This document shows, one piece after another, positions 1 to 11,792 of a stretch of 44,734 nt of DNA. The notes under the pieces are model-generated. The model had not been told where the DNA came from and ran no database searches. It worked only from the letters and a program-made list of their open reading frames with translations. Source of the DNA: Neoconidiobolus thromboides FSU 785 (lineage: Eukaryota; Entomophthoromycota; Entomophthoromycetes; Entomophthorales; Neoconidiobolaceae); the NCBI GenBank assembly GCA_025603075.1, contig MU626419.1, forward strand, positions 1-44,734, written 5' to 3'. Every line of letters starts with the position of its first letter. Within the stretch, counting starts at the first letter, position 1. The position numbers were made by a program, and so were the translations under genes.

Positions 1-121
1 TGAATGATAGAAACAGATTGTTAAATGTTAAGATTACTTAAGTTATTGATAGTTAAGTTAATAAACAGTCAAAGAACAAGTAACTGTAATAATATGTAAA
101 AACTATTATTACTTGTACTAT

Positions 122-322
122 ATAGGGATAATTAATTATAGTTTTGGGGCTAACCACTTCTTCCCATGCAGCTATTTATTAACTTAGCAATATATTAATA
201 ATGTAATTATAACATTAAAATAGTTTATTTATTTGATAATAAATCTACAATGTTGGTTATAAAGCAGTTGATAATAAATATTTCTCAATTAAGCTTTATA
301 AGAACATGTATTTAAGATCTAG
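122..322 (-). repeat. Dispersed repeat R1, copy 1 (inverted relative to the right-end copy)
   Basis: Read on the minus strand, this block matches 44530-44734 over about 200 bases with scattered substitutions. Shared landmarks include TATAATTAACATTAT-like and TTTATTTATTTGATA-like runs. The inner part, around the words ACATTGCAG and GACTGCTTT, is also present at about 13350-13465. No coding potential is seen. The family is unknown. The similarity stops near 322, and the outer limit near 122 is only approximate. Confidence 0.75.
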
Positions 323-1116
323 TAGAAACTCAACTAACTTACAGTATGAGCTATAATAGAATAATTTAGAACTGTGTCTGGGTACTTTTGCTTTAATAAA
401 GATATGATTTTATGGAATTTTAAGCGAAGTTTTTAAAATACAAAATTTTTCAAAAATTGGATAAAATAATGAAATTAATTCAGACAACCCCATATTTAAA
501 ATTTCAATTTAAGTTTTTTAGTTTCATTTTTTATGTGTAATGTTTATTATATTATAAATTTAATTTTCTTCTTTATTATAACAGCTTGTATCAATTTTTC
601 TTTAATTTATTATTTTTTATATTTTACTTTCACTAAACTTTAAACATGCTTATTTTAAAAGTGCTTTTTTGATATTTTATAAAAAATACATATAGTTATA
701 AATTAAGGTTTTATATTTGATATACTTTTATAAGTATGATATATTTTTAGTGCTTTTTTAAGCCTGTTTTTAAACAAAAATACTTTTAGGTTTATATACA
801 TATCATTTTAATGTTTTTGTTTTATTATTATTTAATAAAATAACTGAGCTTTAAGTAAATTTTTAAAAATGTAATTATAATTTAATACAATTAGCTATAG
901 CTTAGTTAAAATTATTAATATTTAAGTTTTTACCCACTTTTTTGAATAAAATGACGAGATGGTGTCATAAAACGTTTTTAAATATTTCAACTAAGTCATT
1001 TTTAAAGTTGTTGTTTTGAAGAAAACAAATTTTAGAAAATCTAATAAACAGCCGAGCTAAAGTTAGTTTAAATAAAAATATTATAAGTTTTTGTTTTCTA
1101 TATTTTAAATCTTAAT

Positions 1117-1224
1117 ATATGGGGATGTATTTTCATGACTAAGAGTTCTATTAATAATTTTTCCACTTGAATAGTGCTTAAAAGATATAAAAAGTGACGA
1201 AGCCAAAAAAACATCCCCATATAT
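1117..1224 (+). mobile_element. Palindromic TA-MITE, copy 1
   Basis: The ends ATATGGGGATGTATTTT and AAAAAAACATCCCCATAT form terminal inverted repeats. The interior carries the family's second hairpin (TTTTTCCACTTGAATAGTGC). Non-autonomous: no ORF. The ends are well kept, so this is one of the better preserved copies. Confidence 0.85.
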
Positions 1225-1843
1225 ATAGATTTGAATAAGAAAACCAATGTGAGGGGGGGGGACAAACGATTTAAACTCTCATTGATCTATTTATTTAATA
1301 TGTATTGCGAGATATTTTTATTAGTTTATTAATTATGTTTTAACTTAATATTAATATTAATATTATAGATTCACTCTAAAAGATATTATTATATAGACTT
1401 ATTCAAACATAACTAATTATTTTATTAGGATGCTCCAATTACTCTAAGATGATGGCTTCAACAAACTTGGTGATCTCAACTTTGATCTATATAGCGTAGG
1501 ATCCATTGTTATTAAGCTCTTATAGTGTGCCCATTTACATCTTTTACTTTATAGTGTCGAAGCCAGTAGACTACTCCTGTCACTGACTTAGATAAAGTCT
1601 TTATATATAACAAATTTAAAATTTTTATCTAAGGAGAATTAATTTTCGATATAATTTAGTTAATAATTTAATTATGAATTGCTATAGGCTATTTTTTTAC
1701 ACTGTTTTTTTAGTAGTTGCGTTGCCCATTTGCTATCACAGCACAATCATCCAATTTAGAAGGAGTTTCTTTAGGCAAAAGTGGATATAAAAGAGAAATC
1801 ATAAGCACTAGTTTTTTATGTCCAATTATATTTCAAATCACAA

Positions 1844-1947
1844 TGTGGGGATGTGTTTTTTTGTTAAGAATTTTACTAATAATTTCTCTGCTCAAATAGT
1901 GCTTAAAAATGGAAAAAGTAATATAATCAAAAAAACGACCTTATATG
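1844..1947 (+). mobile_element. Palindromic TA-MITE, copy 2
   Basis: The left end TGTGGGGATGTGTTTTTTTG and the interior (AAGAATTTTACTAATAATTT, then CTCAAATAGTGCTTAAAAATGG) are typical. The right end is degraded (AAAAAACGACCTTATATG). Confidence 0.75.
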
Positions 1948-2271
1948 TGTAAAAATATACATATTATAATTAACTTTGAACTTTTATAAATCTTTTTAAC
2001 TGATCATTCATATCATTATAAAGTAGTTACAATGAATTGTATATTACGAATATATTTCTTACTTTGTTATCTATTTGAATACGATTATTGCCAAAACGCT
2101 TTTACTATTATTACATCAAAATATTTTCCATTTATCAACAGTATATTTGGATTATTTGCGTTTGAGAATACAAAAAAATAATTGACAAATTACTTTGCAA
2201 CAGAGTAATTGAATACTTAGTTTTATAAATCAATATGAATATAATAAATAAAATAAAAATAAAATAATAAT

Positions 2272-3330
2272 TTATTGATAATTAATAAACCAAGAGATAG
2301 CAGGTTCAATATGATCCTGTTTAATTGTACTTTTTTTAGCACCAAGGAAACCAGCAATAAAATTCATTTGAAATTTTTCAGCATGATAATTCCAAACAAA
2401 TGGAGTTTTTGTAAAACCAGCTGGTATTTGATTATAGGTAGTACCTGAAAACATATTACCTTCCTCTTTCCAATTCATAAAATCATTTTTGATATATTCA
2501 TTATCGGATTGTAAATAAGGATAGAATACATTAATCCAACCTGAAATAAATGGACCCCCTGAACCACCTTCCGGTTTATATAATTTAGTCCAAAAATCAT
2601 TATCAATAGTATCTTGTTTAGCTTGAATAAATTGATTCAATACTGGTATTAATTCCTTTTTCCAAAATTTCAAATCCTCAAACTTACTTAATAAAGTTTG
2701 ACTTCGTTGTAATAAATCTTTCCAATCTTCAATGGTACCTAATAAACTAATTTCTGGTATACCACATCTTGTGGTTACTGAATAAGTAAAATAGTTCTTA
2801 TATAAATCCATAATAGTTAAAGAAGTAACTGCAATAGCTAATTCATCTGAGGTCGAAAATGGTTTGTTAAGTAAACTACTTAAATCATTACTAACTTTTG
2901 TATTAATAATATCTACAAATTCAGGAAATAATTGTTGCCAATTGTTATTTCCACCTAAAATAAAATTATCTCTTCTAATGTCAATATTTTCCTGACCTGA
3001 ATGTTGAATACCTAATGTTTGTTTATATTTTTCACCATTTAAATTTACATGAATAGCTAATGCTTGTAAAATAACAATCCATAAATGATGAGGTGCTAAA
3101 GTTAAACCATGATGTTGGTCGTAAGCTAAGTGAATGGTTTCAGCAAATCCATTTAAACTTAAATAAGGATGTTTGTTATGTTGTATAATATTTGATTGAT
3201 CGAAAGCTTCAAATTTATTCTTTTTAAAAGAATCATTTTGTTGAATTCTTTCTTTAATTGATATCAAATCATATTTCTTAGTGGACTCTAATGAAACTTC
3301 ATTACTTGTTTTAATTACTTTAATATCCAT
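2272..3330 (-). CDS. DUF4419 family protein
   Basis: Uninterrupted 352-residue frame starting at the ATG at 3330. Family-typical blocks are visible: HGLTLAPHHLWIVILQALA near residue 75, the GIPEISLLGTIEDWKDLL segment near residue 190, and a glycine-rich GGSGGPFISGWINVFYPY segment near residue 255. These match the DUF4419 family, which is widespread in fungi and other eukaryotes and has no established biochemical role. No signal peptide or membrane segment is seen, so it is probably soluble. It is a single exon, unlike most neighbours. An ATTGGCCAAT box lies about 130 bases upstream. The next gene rightward (P450) is divergent. The family call is strong; the function is unknown. Confidence 0.85.
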   Translation of the reverse strand: MDIKVIKTSNEVSLESTKKYDLISIKERIQQNDSFKKNKFEAFDQSNIIQHNKHPYLSLNGFAETIHLAYDQHHGLTLAPHHLWIVILQALAIHVNLNGEKYKQTLGIQHSGQENIDIRRDNFILGGNNNWQQLFPEFVDIINTKVSNDLSSLLNKPFSTSDELAIAVTSLTIMDLYKNYFTYSVTTRCGIPEISLLGTIEDWKDLLQRSQTLLSKFEDLKFWKKELIPVLNQFIQAKQDTIDNDFWTKLYKPEGGSGGPFISGWINVFYPYLQSDNEYIKNDFMNWKEEGNMFSGTTYNQIPAGFTKTPFVWNYHAEKFQMNFIAGFLGAKKSTIKQDHIEPAISWFINYQ

Positions 3331-3915
3331 TTGTCTTTTTATTTTAAAAAAAAGATAAATTTAATTGAAATAAAGTTTACTATCTTTAAAAATTCTTTAT
3401 AAAATTTAAAAAAGTGATGTCATTATAGCTTTCGTAAGCATTTTTAATAGCAATGACTTTATTGGCCAATTAATTTCTATCAAATTTAGTATCAATGTTT
3501 GCATAAAAGACACTAAATCATATTTATTTAAATAAAATAAAATAAAATAAAAATAAAATACTTAAACATTATAAAATATAATTAATAAATATAATTAAAG
3601 ACGTCTAATATGATCCATTTTAGAAATTAATATTAGTTATTTAAATAAGGTATGTAAAATTATTAAATAATATTTTTTAAATTTTAGATTTTCAAATATT
3701 TTATTTTTTGTGGTAAATCAATTAGTTTCACATCTTTTAAGAATAAAAACTAGAACAAATCAATTTTATTTTAAATTTAGTTTAACCCGATATCACTTCT
3801 TTTAATGAAATTTAATTAAAAAATCAAAAAGAATTTAGGAGTTTTAATCCGATATGTTGAAGATATAAATGAAGAATGTAAACGAATAAACAACAAAAAC
3901 TAAAACCAATATACT
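3331..3915. other. Divergent promoter region between DUF4419 and P450 genes
   Basis: About 585 bases of AT-rich DNA between two divergently transcribed genes. It contains an ATTGGCCAAT palindrome (3461-3470) and an (AAAAT)n-like simple repeat near 3532-3560. No other element is recognised. Confidence 0.5.
3461..3470. promoter_or_regulatory. Double CCAAT box
   Basis: ATTGGCCAAT reads as a CCAAT box on both strands, about 130 bases upstream of the DUF4419 start codon. CCAAT boxes are bound by the Hap/NF-Y complex in fungi. Occupancy here is inferred only from the motif and its position. Confidence 0.4.
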
Positions 3916-5592
3916 ATGATTGTAACTATAACTTTATTTTTACTTTTATCTCTCTTGTTCCTTTGGGCTTATAAAGTAACATTATAATATATATTATTTA
4001 AAAATTTAATCCATTTAGGTTTATTATTATCTTAATATCAGTCCATTGAAAGATATACCTGGGCCATTATTGTTATTACTCTTTCCACAACTGGACGACG
4101 TGTTAACTTTAGATTTCAAGGCTTATCAACGTTATGATAAATACCACAAGAAATATGGTCCAATAGTAAGAGTTGGTAAGGAATTTCATAGCTAATCAAA
4201 TCAATAAATTAAATGAAACATAGGATGGACTAAAGTAATTATATCAACTGAAGAAGGTGTTGAAAAAATATATTTAGATCCTAATTGTATTAAAGGCAGC
4301 TTTTATAAAAAAGTGCAAAAATTGTTAAAAAATTTATTTTCTATGACGGATAAACAAGAGCATAAAAAAAGAAAAAAGATATTGATGCCTTCATTTTCCC
4401 TCACTTTTATTAAAACAGTTGAATATAAAGTGATTGATGGTGGCATTAATCCATTGATTAAAACAATCCATGAGAAACTTGAAACAGATTCTACAATCGA
4501 TTTATTAGGATTATTTAAATTAACTACTTTAGATATTATCGGTGTTGTTAGTTTTGGAAAAAGTTTTAATGCCCTTAAAACTGGTAAAGCAGAGATTCAA
4601 GATTGGTTAAACAAAGGCTTTATTTATTTTTTCATTGCTGAAGCAATTCTGTTTCTTAAATTATTTCCCAATATTTATTATAGGAAAGTAATGACTTTTG
4701 CTTTAAATTGTGTTAAAGAAGCTAAGGAAATTAAGAAAGAAGATACTGTTTTAAACTCTTTAATTGAAGCGATAAACTCAGAAACTAATGAAAAATTAAG
4801 TGATTACGAACTTGCTAGTGAAGCATTATCTCAAATGTAATACAAATTAATCAGATTCTAAAGCTTATTAATCTAATTTCAATAGTGTTGCTGGTTCAGA
4901 TTCCACTGCTAATGCCTTGACTTGGTAATATTAAATTATAAAACAAACAAAATGAAACTTGCTAACTTTTATTAAAGGTTCTTCTATCTCTTATTGAAGA
5001 ATCCAGCTAAGTTGGAAGTTTTATCAAATGAAATTAATCAAAAAGTGAATGAGGAAAAGGATATAAGTAAAATTAATCGAAGTGAAATGAAATATCTTAA
5101 AGCATGTATTAAAGAAAGTATGCGCTTAATTTCAGGGGTTCCAGATGTTTTATGGAGACTTATACCTAAGAATGGTAAAGTAATTGAAGGTTATTATTTA
5201 CCTGAAGGAACTGAAGTAGGATCCAATGCACACACTTTACATACTAGTGAATCATTATGGGGTCAAGATGCAAATGAATTTAAACCAGAAAGATGGATCA
5301 AACATAATCAATTGATAGCAAACAACAGTAAATTTATACCATTTTCAGTGGGCAACCGAGCATGTATTGGAAGAAAGTGAGTATTTATTGAACTATTATT
5401 TTAATTGCTTTCATTAATTGGTCGGTTTTTAGTCTCGCCCAAACTATGATGGAACTTATAATTATTCATTTACTCACTAATTTCGAACTTGAATTGCTAT
5501 CTAAAGATTATACTTTGACTCCTCAAACACTCTCTTTTACTGCACCTAAAGAGGGTTGCTTCAATGTTAAATTTAAAGTAAAAGTAGTATAA
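3916..5592 (+). CDS. Cytochrome P450 (multi-exon, full length)
   Basis: Heme-thiolate monooxygenase, expected to be anchored in the ER membrane and to work with a P450 reductase. The ATG at 3916 opens an anchor of about 20 hydrophobic residues (MIVTITLFLLLSLLFLWAY), followed by a proline-rich hinge (DIPGP). Five short introns (for example 3976-4018 and 4176-4223) join the exons. All signature motifs are present: I-helix AGSDST, the K-helix ExxR as ESMR, PERW, and the heme-binding loop FSVGNRACIG with the ligand Cys. The frame ends FKVKVV-stop at 5590-5592. It is about 465 residues, slightly short but complete for the family. It resembles CYP4/CYP52-like or CYP5xx fungal fatty-acid or xenobiotic P450s only in a general way. 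The substrate and subfamily cannot be told. Confidence 0.9.
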
Positions 5593-5700
5593 TCTGTTAA
5601 ATAGATATGATTATCTGTTGAGTTTATTTTTCATTTAAATAAACTAGCTTAGTAATAAGCAATAAACCTAACTTATGATAAGATACTGTAACCCATTTAT

Positions 5701-6349
5701 TTAAATTAATTTTTTAATATTAACACGATATAATAAGGATAGAATAGAGAGGGCCAACAATACAAACATCCAAGCATGTGGACCAATAATCCTTTCTAGC
5801 CAACTGCTTTGTAATCCAGTAATATAAGTGATACATAATAATAAATATAACAAATAACCAAACATTCGATGAAAATAAATTGCTTTTTTAATCATTGGTT
5901 TATCTAAAACATTTGGGAAATAAATTGAAAAGGAACCAAATGCAATAACTGGGAAGGTGCTTAATATTACAACAAGACCTAAAAACCCATGCCATGAAGT
6001 AAAATGTTGAGCACCTCGATGAAATTTGTGATAATAAACAGCAATAAAACCAAGTAATTGTAATACTACCGAAATTAAATGAAATAATTGATGCAAAATA
6101 ACAGATCGTTCTTTATTAGCTTTATTCTTTGGTTTTTGTAATCGAGAAATCGCTAATTAAGTTAGTTAAACTGATCAATAAAAAAATATCATAAATTGTT
6201 AACTTACCATAAGTATGAAAAGTGAAATATAAGGTCATTAAAAGTGGATGCCAATTAAAGATAAGCCATATATCTTGTTTTAAAGTGATATATAAAAAAG
6301 ATAAGCATAAACTTATACTTCCTAATAGTATCACTAGGCTACTAACCAT
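5701..6349 (-). CDS. Cytochrome b561 domain membrane protein
   Basis: Two exons join across an intron of about 90 bases (near 6118-6206; donor GTAAGT after the codons for FHTY, acceptor AAAG before CTAATAAAG). The product is about 186 residues with six hydrophobic segments. Candidate heme-ligand histidines lie in the central helices: NWHPLLM (about H34), HQLFH (H57/H61), SWHG (about H91) and YFHR (about H131). This is the arrangement of cytochrome b561 family transmembrane electron carriers, which use ascorbate or a similar donor to reduce acceptors across membranes. No DOMON or reductase domain is attached, so it is a stand-alone b561. It is convergent with the P450 gene, whose stop lies about 110 bases away. 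The physiological substrate is unknown. Confidence 0.85.
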
Positions 6350-7610
6350 TATAAAAGATCAAGTAAAGAATTTTGAAAAATCATTTCATTTTTCATTACT
6401 TTTAAATAGGCTTTTGATTGGATTAGATAATGATGTTAATTTTGGTTAGAATGAGGTATAATCTAAAATTTTAAAAGCCAATCAATTCAGCGGACCTTGA
6501 CCATTTGCTACCTCCCTTAAATTTTGAGTGTTAGGGAGATGTCTTTGACTTTATTTTTTTGCTCATTTTCTATACTTAATAAATTTTAAAAATATAAACA
6601 GCAGCAAAAAACATAATCCACATTGAAAAGCCAATATCTTTATTAAAATAAGAATATTTTATAATGGTTTTATAATTTCTTCAAATAATAGACTTATGAG
6701 TACGAAATGATACTATAAATGATCTTATTTTTATTTCATTTATTATACTATTAGATACAAAAAACAAAAAGTGCTAACAATTTTTTTATTATGATTAGTT
6801 CTACCAAAGTCCTTATTTTCAGATTTAAAATATTTTCATATTGTTTCTTGAGTTCAAAATAAATTTCAATGGGAATACAAATAATGTAACGAAATAATAA
6901 CAAAAGGAAACTCAAATGTGGTGTCAAATTCAAAAATAAATGTAAGAATAGGGAGTAGAGTAGATGTAATAAAATTAAAATTAGATGGCATTAGTCGTAC
7001 ATTAAATAATATGTTTAAGCAGCTAGATTCTCATTCAAACCTATAATTTAAAGAAAGAATAAATGTCAATAGTTTTAATACTTGGTAATATTTAATTTTT
7101 GGAATATCTAAAATGGGTTGGAAAGGAATTCTAAATAGTAAATTAATAAAAGAGTCATAGCAATGATGAAATCTAGAAAAAAAATTTCTAGCTTGAGATT
7201 ATATTGTAGAAGAGTTTCAAAACTAATATCATTTCGTCACTTTTGATAGGAAGCATAATATTGAGAAGCATTAATGGAATAAAAACAAACCAGGCTTGTG
7301 GTCATTTTTAGAATATAATTCAATTTTTTCATCAATGTTGTAGATCCATGTAATGTATAATCTGATGAACTTAATTTAAGGGTAGTTTTAACAAAGAAAG
7401 TGCCAAATGTTCTATCTTATACCTTAATTGCTTTCTTCGTTTGCTTTGTTCTTCCATGAGATAGTATAACTCATAGTCAGATCTATAGGAAAACTTTACA
7501 GACAATAAAAGTGACTTTGACGCAATCCTACTCTGATCCTGACTATAACTATATGGTAACTTTGGGATTATTGTCTTATGTTAGTTTATTTTATTCAGTT
7601 ATAATCTTTC
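6350..7610. other. Intergenic region, no gene recognised
   Basis: AT-rich DNA with only short, low-complexity frames. The stretch 7390-7610 is less AT-biased and may be the badly decayed 5' part of the transcription-factor relic that follows, but no consistent frame can be followed through it. Confidence 0.4.
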
Positions 7611-7611
7611 T

Positions 7612-8680
7612 AGACGATATTTTTAGATGCTATAAGAATGGCTCAATGTTTAGAGTATAATATAAACAATGATTTATTTGATGCTTTAAATGGTATGGAC
7701 ACAAGACAAAATGAACTGCTGCAAGGTAGGAGAACATGGAAAATTATTCAACTTACCTATTTCATTATACCACTTTATCCATCAGATGTACTTTTCATCA
7801 AATTTTAAATGAGGATCTCTTGCGTCGTTTTATAGAAAACTTGAGCAGATGTAATAATAGCAAAGAAAGATGCCATAAGGCCATGGATAAGTACCCATAC
7901 TTGTATGCTAAACATTTTATTGAAGTGGATATAAAAATATTGACTCACATACAAAAAGTAAAGGAGGCTTATAAAGTATATAAGGATTACTATAATATAC
8001 CTATCACTAATTTATTATTGCTTTAAAAGGAATTTATGAACTGTTTGAGTATATTAATAATTTAATTCAAGGCCAAAAAATTAGTAAAAGGCGAAATTGA
8101 ATATAGTAGAAAGGAATTAGAAGAAAGAATAAATGATTATGAATTTAATTCTAAAAGACACCTTAAAGTATTGATTCGTCATGTTATTATTACACTTTAC
8201 TATTCACCTGCTATGGTTGATCTGTAACCTGTTTGATTTACAAATCTAGAATTAAAACTAGTGTTTAACAATGGTAGTCAAGTTATTATATATTGTTTAA
8301 ACAGAAGGTTAGATAAAAGATTGAACCGTAGAAATTTTACTAAGATACGTCAATTCAACCCCAAGCATAAATTTCAGTCCAATATTAAGTACCTTTTTAT
8401 TATTAAATATGTTATTGCTTTTTCACTCATTAATTTGCTACGTCAAGGGTCAATTTTGCATCATGATAATATATATAGTGAATCAAAACAAAATGTATCT
8501 TATTAATCAAAGAACTTAATGAAGTGTCTAAATTTAACAATAAACGCCATGTCAAAGATCCTATTATTGGCTTAAATCAAATCAAACGTTACATCCACCA
8601 GTTTCAATTACCTCTGAATTTAATACAAGAAATGGCTGTGTTACTTAAATTAATATTTTTGATATTATTAAAATAAAAGT
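7612..8680 (+). pseudogene. Relic of a fungal-specific (Zn2Cys6-type) transcription factor, middle domain
   Basis: After a plausible acceptor (TTTCTAG) the frame reads DAIRMAQCLEYNIN, then GRRTWKIIQL. This matches the AIRMAQ...RR-W core of the fungal_trans regulatory domain of Zn-cluster activators. The frame then shifts: HYTTLSIRCTFHQ and the following 80 residues lie in another register (7736-8026). Further pieces continue to about 8650 (for example KRHVKDPIIGLNQIKRYIH near 8545). No Zn2Cys6 DNA-binding domain is visible upstream. Several frame changes and in-frame stops make an active gene unlikely. Extra introns could explain one or two of the shifts, so a badly spliced but live gene is the alternative. 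Confidence 0.5.
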
Positions 8681-8746
8681 GAACTGTGTGTTAACTTTGT
8701 CAAAAAAATTATTTATATATTGGTTATCATTACCTTTCAAAATATA

Positions 8747-8853
8747 CATATGTGAATACTCTTTTTTGTTTAAGAAATTTACTAACCCTTTTTCCATCCA
8801 ATAGCACTTAAAAAACTAAAAAAAAGATGATACTAGAAAGACACCTTTATATT
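8747..8853 (+). mobile_element. Palindromic TA-MITE, degraded copy 3
   Basis: It aligns by its interior (TTTGTTTAAGAAATTTACTAA, then CAATAGCACTTAAAAAACT). Both ends have drifted (ATATGTGAATACTC and AAAGACACCTTTATAT). Confidence 0.55.
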
Positions 8854-9048
8854 GTATGTTTGATATTGAAAGTTTTTATTTGATAAAATTTAGTTAAGAT
8901 AGGTTATTAAAAAACCAAATTATTGTTATAATATAACTCAACATTAGTTAAACACAGATCTAGAATAAATGCGTGCATTATTTTCAATAAGAATTTGATA
9001 AATTATCAATACAGATATTCTTTTCACAAGCGAAGAAATAGCATATGC

Positions 9049-9137
9049 GGATATATTTTTCTGTTTAAGGATTTTATTAACAATCTTTCTGCTCAAATAG
9101 TGCTTAAAAAGTGATGAAATTAAAAATATATTTCTAT
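9049..9137 (+). mobile_element. Palindromic TA-MITE, partial copy 4
   Basis: The left end (CATATGCGGATATATTTTTC) and centre (CTGCTCAAATAGTGCTTAAA) are clear. The right arm is shortened and diverged. Confidence 0.65.
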
Positions 9138-9596
9138 ACAATATTAGTACTTTAACTAATTTCCCAAACTTTCCCTTCTTACTAGTGATACTTATATTTT
9201 TAAAATATTTAATAGCTTTTGGTGTTATTTAAACAAATTTAATCATTTAAATCAATTCAATCATTTGAGCCAATATTACAATATTCATTATACAAAAATT
9301 AATCTGTTTAAACTTTGATAACTAAACCACAGTCAAATCTTATATAAATATTTATAAATTATTTAAAAATGAGTTAAACTCGACTTGATCTTTTTTGAGC
9401 CTAAAGTATAAATCATTAATTTCAATCTAATTTTTGCAGCCTGATAATCAACTTACTGTGTCACTCATTCTCAGTATTAGGATTTGTCAGTCTTCTGTTA
9501 CTTTTTTTTCTAAATTTTATTACTACAGTTTTTAATATTTTAATAAACAAAACATTATGTTATTAGGCAAAAATAAAAAATAAATAAAATGTTTAT

Positions 9597-9704
9597 AATA
9601 TATGTGGATGTATTTTTTCGTTCAAGAATTTTGCTAACAATCTTTCCACTAAAATAGCGCTAAAAATGGAAAAAGTAATGAAGACAAAAAAACATCCCCA
9701 TATA
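9597..9704 (+). mobile_element. Palindromic TA-MITE, copy 5
   Basis: Left end ATATGTGGATGTATTTTTTC, centre CTTTCCACTAAAATAGCGCT, right end AAAAAAACATCCCCATATAA. It is nearly complete, with good terminal inverted repeats. Confidence 0.85.
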
Positions 9705-10630
9705 ATTTAAATAAAAAGTTATAAAAGATCATTCATATTTCAAATAATTCATTTGACTCAAGCTTATAAGATTGAATCTATTAGTTTTACTTTACACTTA
9801 ATGTTTATGACATTATGGCCTCTATTAATTATAAAAATAAATCAATGTGAACCGGGACAGAGCTGAATAATGAGAGCTCCTACTAATTTAAAATAGTAAA
9901 TTATGGGGTCTAAACTGTTCCTGGTATTAAATATTAAAAAATAATTTATATGTGGTATGTACTTACAAAATCAACTGAAAAGCGTTTATTCTGCTACTAT
10001 ATTTTAATACCAATGATTACGAAGGTTTAACCTACTACTATGTTACTCAGACTAGCTTAAGAATTAGGTTAAATCAAATTAGATTCTCATAGATAGTTTC
10101 AAACAGAAGCCATAAGAAATAAATAAAACGGAGCCTATTTTTTGAAGTAAAACCCATCAACTTTACAAGTTTATATCATCTAGTAGTTTTTGTCTTTTTT
10201 GAATTACTGAAATTATAGTTTTTACCAGAAAAAAGACCAAATTGTATATTAACACAGTGTTATATTACTTTTAGAGATTATTTCGCCCCATTAGGAATTT
10301 GGTGTCTTTAATTAATATCTTGTTCATTTTAAACAGTTAAAGATAAGAGGTTTACAGCTAGACTTTTAAGGGAAACAATGCATCTCCAAATTGATTAATC
10401 AAATGTTAATTCTAAAATAAGAACAATAAAAATGACATTTTTATACTAATAAATCCTTCCTTCTTTAGTATTTAATTTCATATTCGTTTAACTTTTAAAT
10501 GTTATTGAATATATATTACTTCAGATACTGCTACAAACTCGTAGAAAAGGCGTCAAACTAAAAAATAAACTAAGTTTTTTTACCAAATTAAAATTTATTA
10601 CTACACGAATACAATTACCCATTGGCACTC

Positions 10631-11206
10631 CTAAAGTTTCTCGAATACTAATTTGAGGCTACCAGCCTCCTTAATTAAGCGATATCTTTCCAATACATAC
10701 GATTCATACATTTTGGAGGCAAGTTGCATGGCCTTGATGTGACTAGGTTTATAATGGGCTAACTTTGCCCATTCACGATTTGCCCATACACACATGGCTA
10801 AACATTCATTATTTTGATTTAGTGAAGCATACCAATACTTCAATAAACCACCCGAATTTTTAGCTTCTTCGTGGGCAAGAGCATCAGCGGTGTATAACTC
10901 TTCACTATTTGCATCTTTATTTCGAATGGATCGAAAAACAACAATATACCAAGAACCAGTCTCGTTTAAATTCAAATTTTCAGCAACTTGAGACCAATTG
11001 AAACTAGTAGTTATTGCTTCATGGATAAAGTCGTCAGTAATGCAAGTTAGCTCATCCAATATCTGTTCAAATTTGGTGTCAATGTCGCGTAAGACTAATT
11101 GACTAGCATCAATTCCTTTTGGTACTAATGAGTGGTTCAATTTCTTTAAACCTTTAGTATCATCTTTGATAAGATTATCAGATCTAAATGAAATATCCTT
11201 TAACAT
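10631..11206 (-). CDS. UPF0643 family protein
   Basis: A single uninterrupted frame of 191 residues starting with the ATG at 11206. The central part matches fungal UPF0643 proteins (the S. pombe PB2B2.08 type): GSWYIVVFRSIRNK near residue 85, HEEAKNSGGLLKYWYASL near residue 110, a CVWANREWA segment near residue 140, and KAMQLASKMYESYVLERY near residue 160. The function is not established in any organism. No signal peptide or membrane segment is seen. It is isolated by more than 2 kb of gene-poor DNA on the left and 3.7 kb on the right. The length agrees with the family's core domain. The family call is confident; the role is unknown. Confidence 0.85.
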   Translation of the reverse strand: MLKDISFRSDNLIKDDTKGLKKLNHSLVPKGIDASQLVLRDIDTKFEQILDELTCITDDFIHEAITTSFNWSQVAENLNLNETGSWYIVVFRSIRNKDANSEELYTADALAHEEAKNSGGLLKYWYASLNQNNECLAMCVWANREWAKLAHYKPSHIKAMQLASKMYESYVLERYRLIKEAGSLKLVFEKL

Positions 11207-11759
11207 TATATTAAGAAATAAATTAACAGTTCTAAACTTTAAAAATTAAAAATAGTAAGAACAAAATAAAAAGTTAAATATTACTGCTTCTCCACTTTTA
11301 TACCTGTCAAACTTCAATTTTTAGAGAATGCTAATAATTTGTGACTATTGCTAAATAGTCATTTAAAATTAAAAATCACTTTCCCCTCTTTATGCTAAAT
11401 TTTATTTCCCAGCCCTTCATCTATGGGGTGACCTACTTTATAACTTGGGTTTATTATGCCATTTTAGTTTCGAATTTGAAATTTTAGCCTAATTTTAAAA
11501 AGTAATTAATTAAATTAATATCACTTAGTTCTTTAAATTTCGGATACTAAACATTAACTCTAATATTAATTTCTTATCATCTATTATACTCAAGATAATC
11601 TCTTAATTCTAATGAAATAAAAATTTAATTAAATTTAATATCAATACTGATATTAATACTAAACTAGTGATTAAATTCTATTTATGCAAGAGTGATGAAT
11701 AATAATACAATTAAATGGTGTAATTTTTGAATTGTATAATCTAATTAAGCTACTAAATG

Positions 11760-11792
11760 ATTCAAATTCAAATTCAAATTCAAATTCAAATT
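11760..11792. repeat. (TTCAAA)n microsatellite
   Basis: About five tandem copies of the hexamer TTCAAA. Confidence 0.9.

Larger units (their letters stand above)
1..2271. other. Intergenic stretch with two MITEs and a dispersed-repeat copy
   Basis: No convincing gene is seen. The stretch holds an inverted copy of the dispersed repeat also found at the right end (122-322), two palindromic MITEs (about 1117-1224 and 1844-1947), a run of nine G near 1253-1261 that is unusual in DNA this AT-rich, and a short TAT/TAA-rich simple repeat near 1345-1365. Bases 1430-1610 and 1717-1840 look less AT-biased than their surroundings and might be old coding debris, but no frame stays open or matches a family I recognise. 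Confidence 0.5.
8681..10630. other. Intergenic region carrying three MITE copies
   Basis: No gene is recognised. It holds a degraded MITE (about 8747-8853), a partial one (about 9049-9137) and a good one (9597-9704). The rest is AT-rich filler with no frame that looks like protein. Confidence 0.5.

Noticed and set aside
1253-1261. G9 run as a G-quadruplex or functional signal
   Set aside because: A single homopolymer without further G-runs nearby; most likely slippage or a sequencing-prone tract.
1717-1899. 60-residue open frame overlapping MITE copy 2
   Set aside because: Its 3' half is MITE sequence, its start codon is not ATG-led by any clear context, and it matches no family; left as possible debris only.
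6222-6449. 75-residue plus-strand frame over the b561 gene
   Set aside because: It is the antisense shadow of the first exon of the cytochrome b561 gene.
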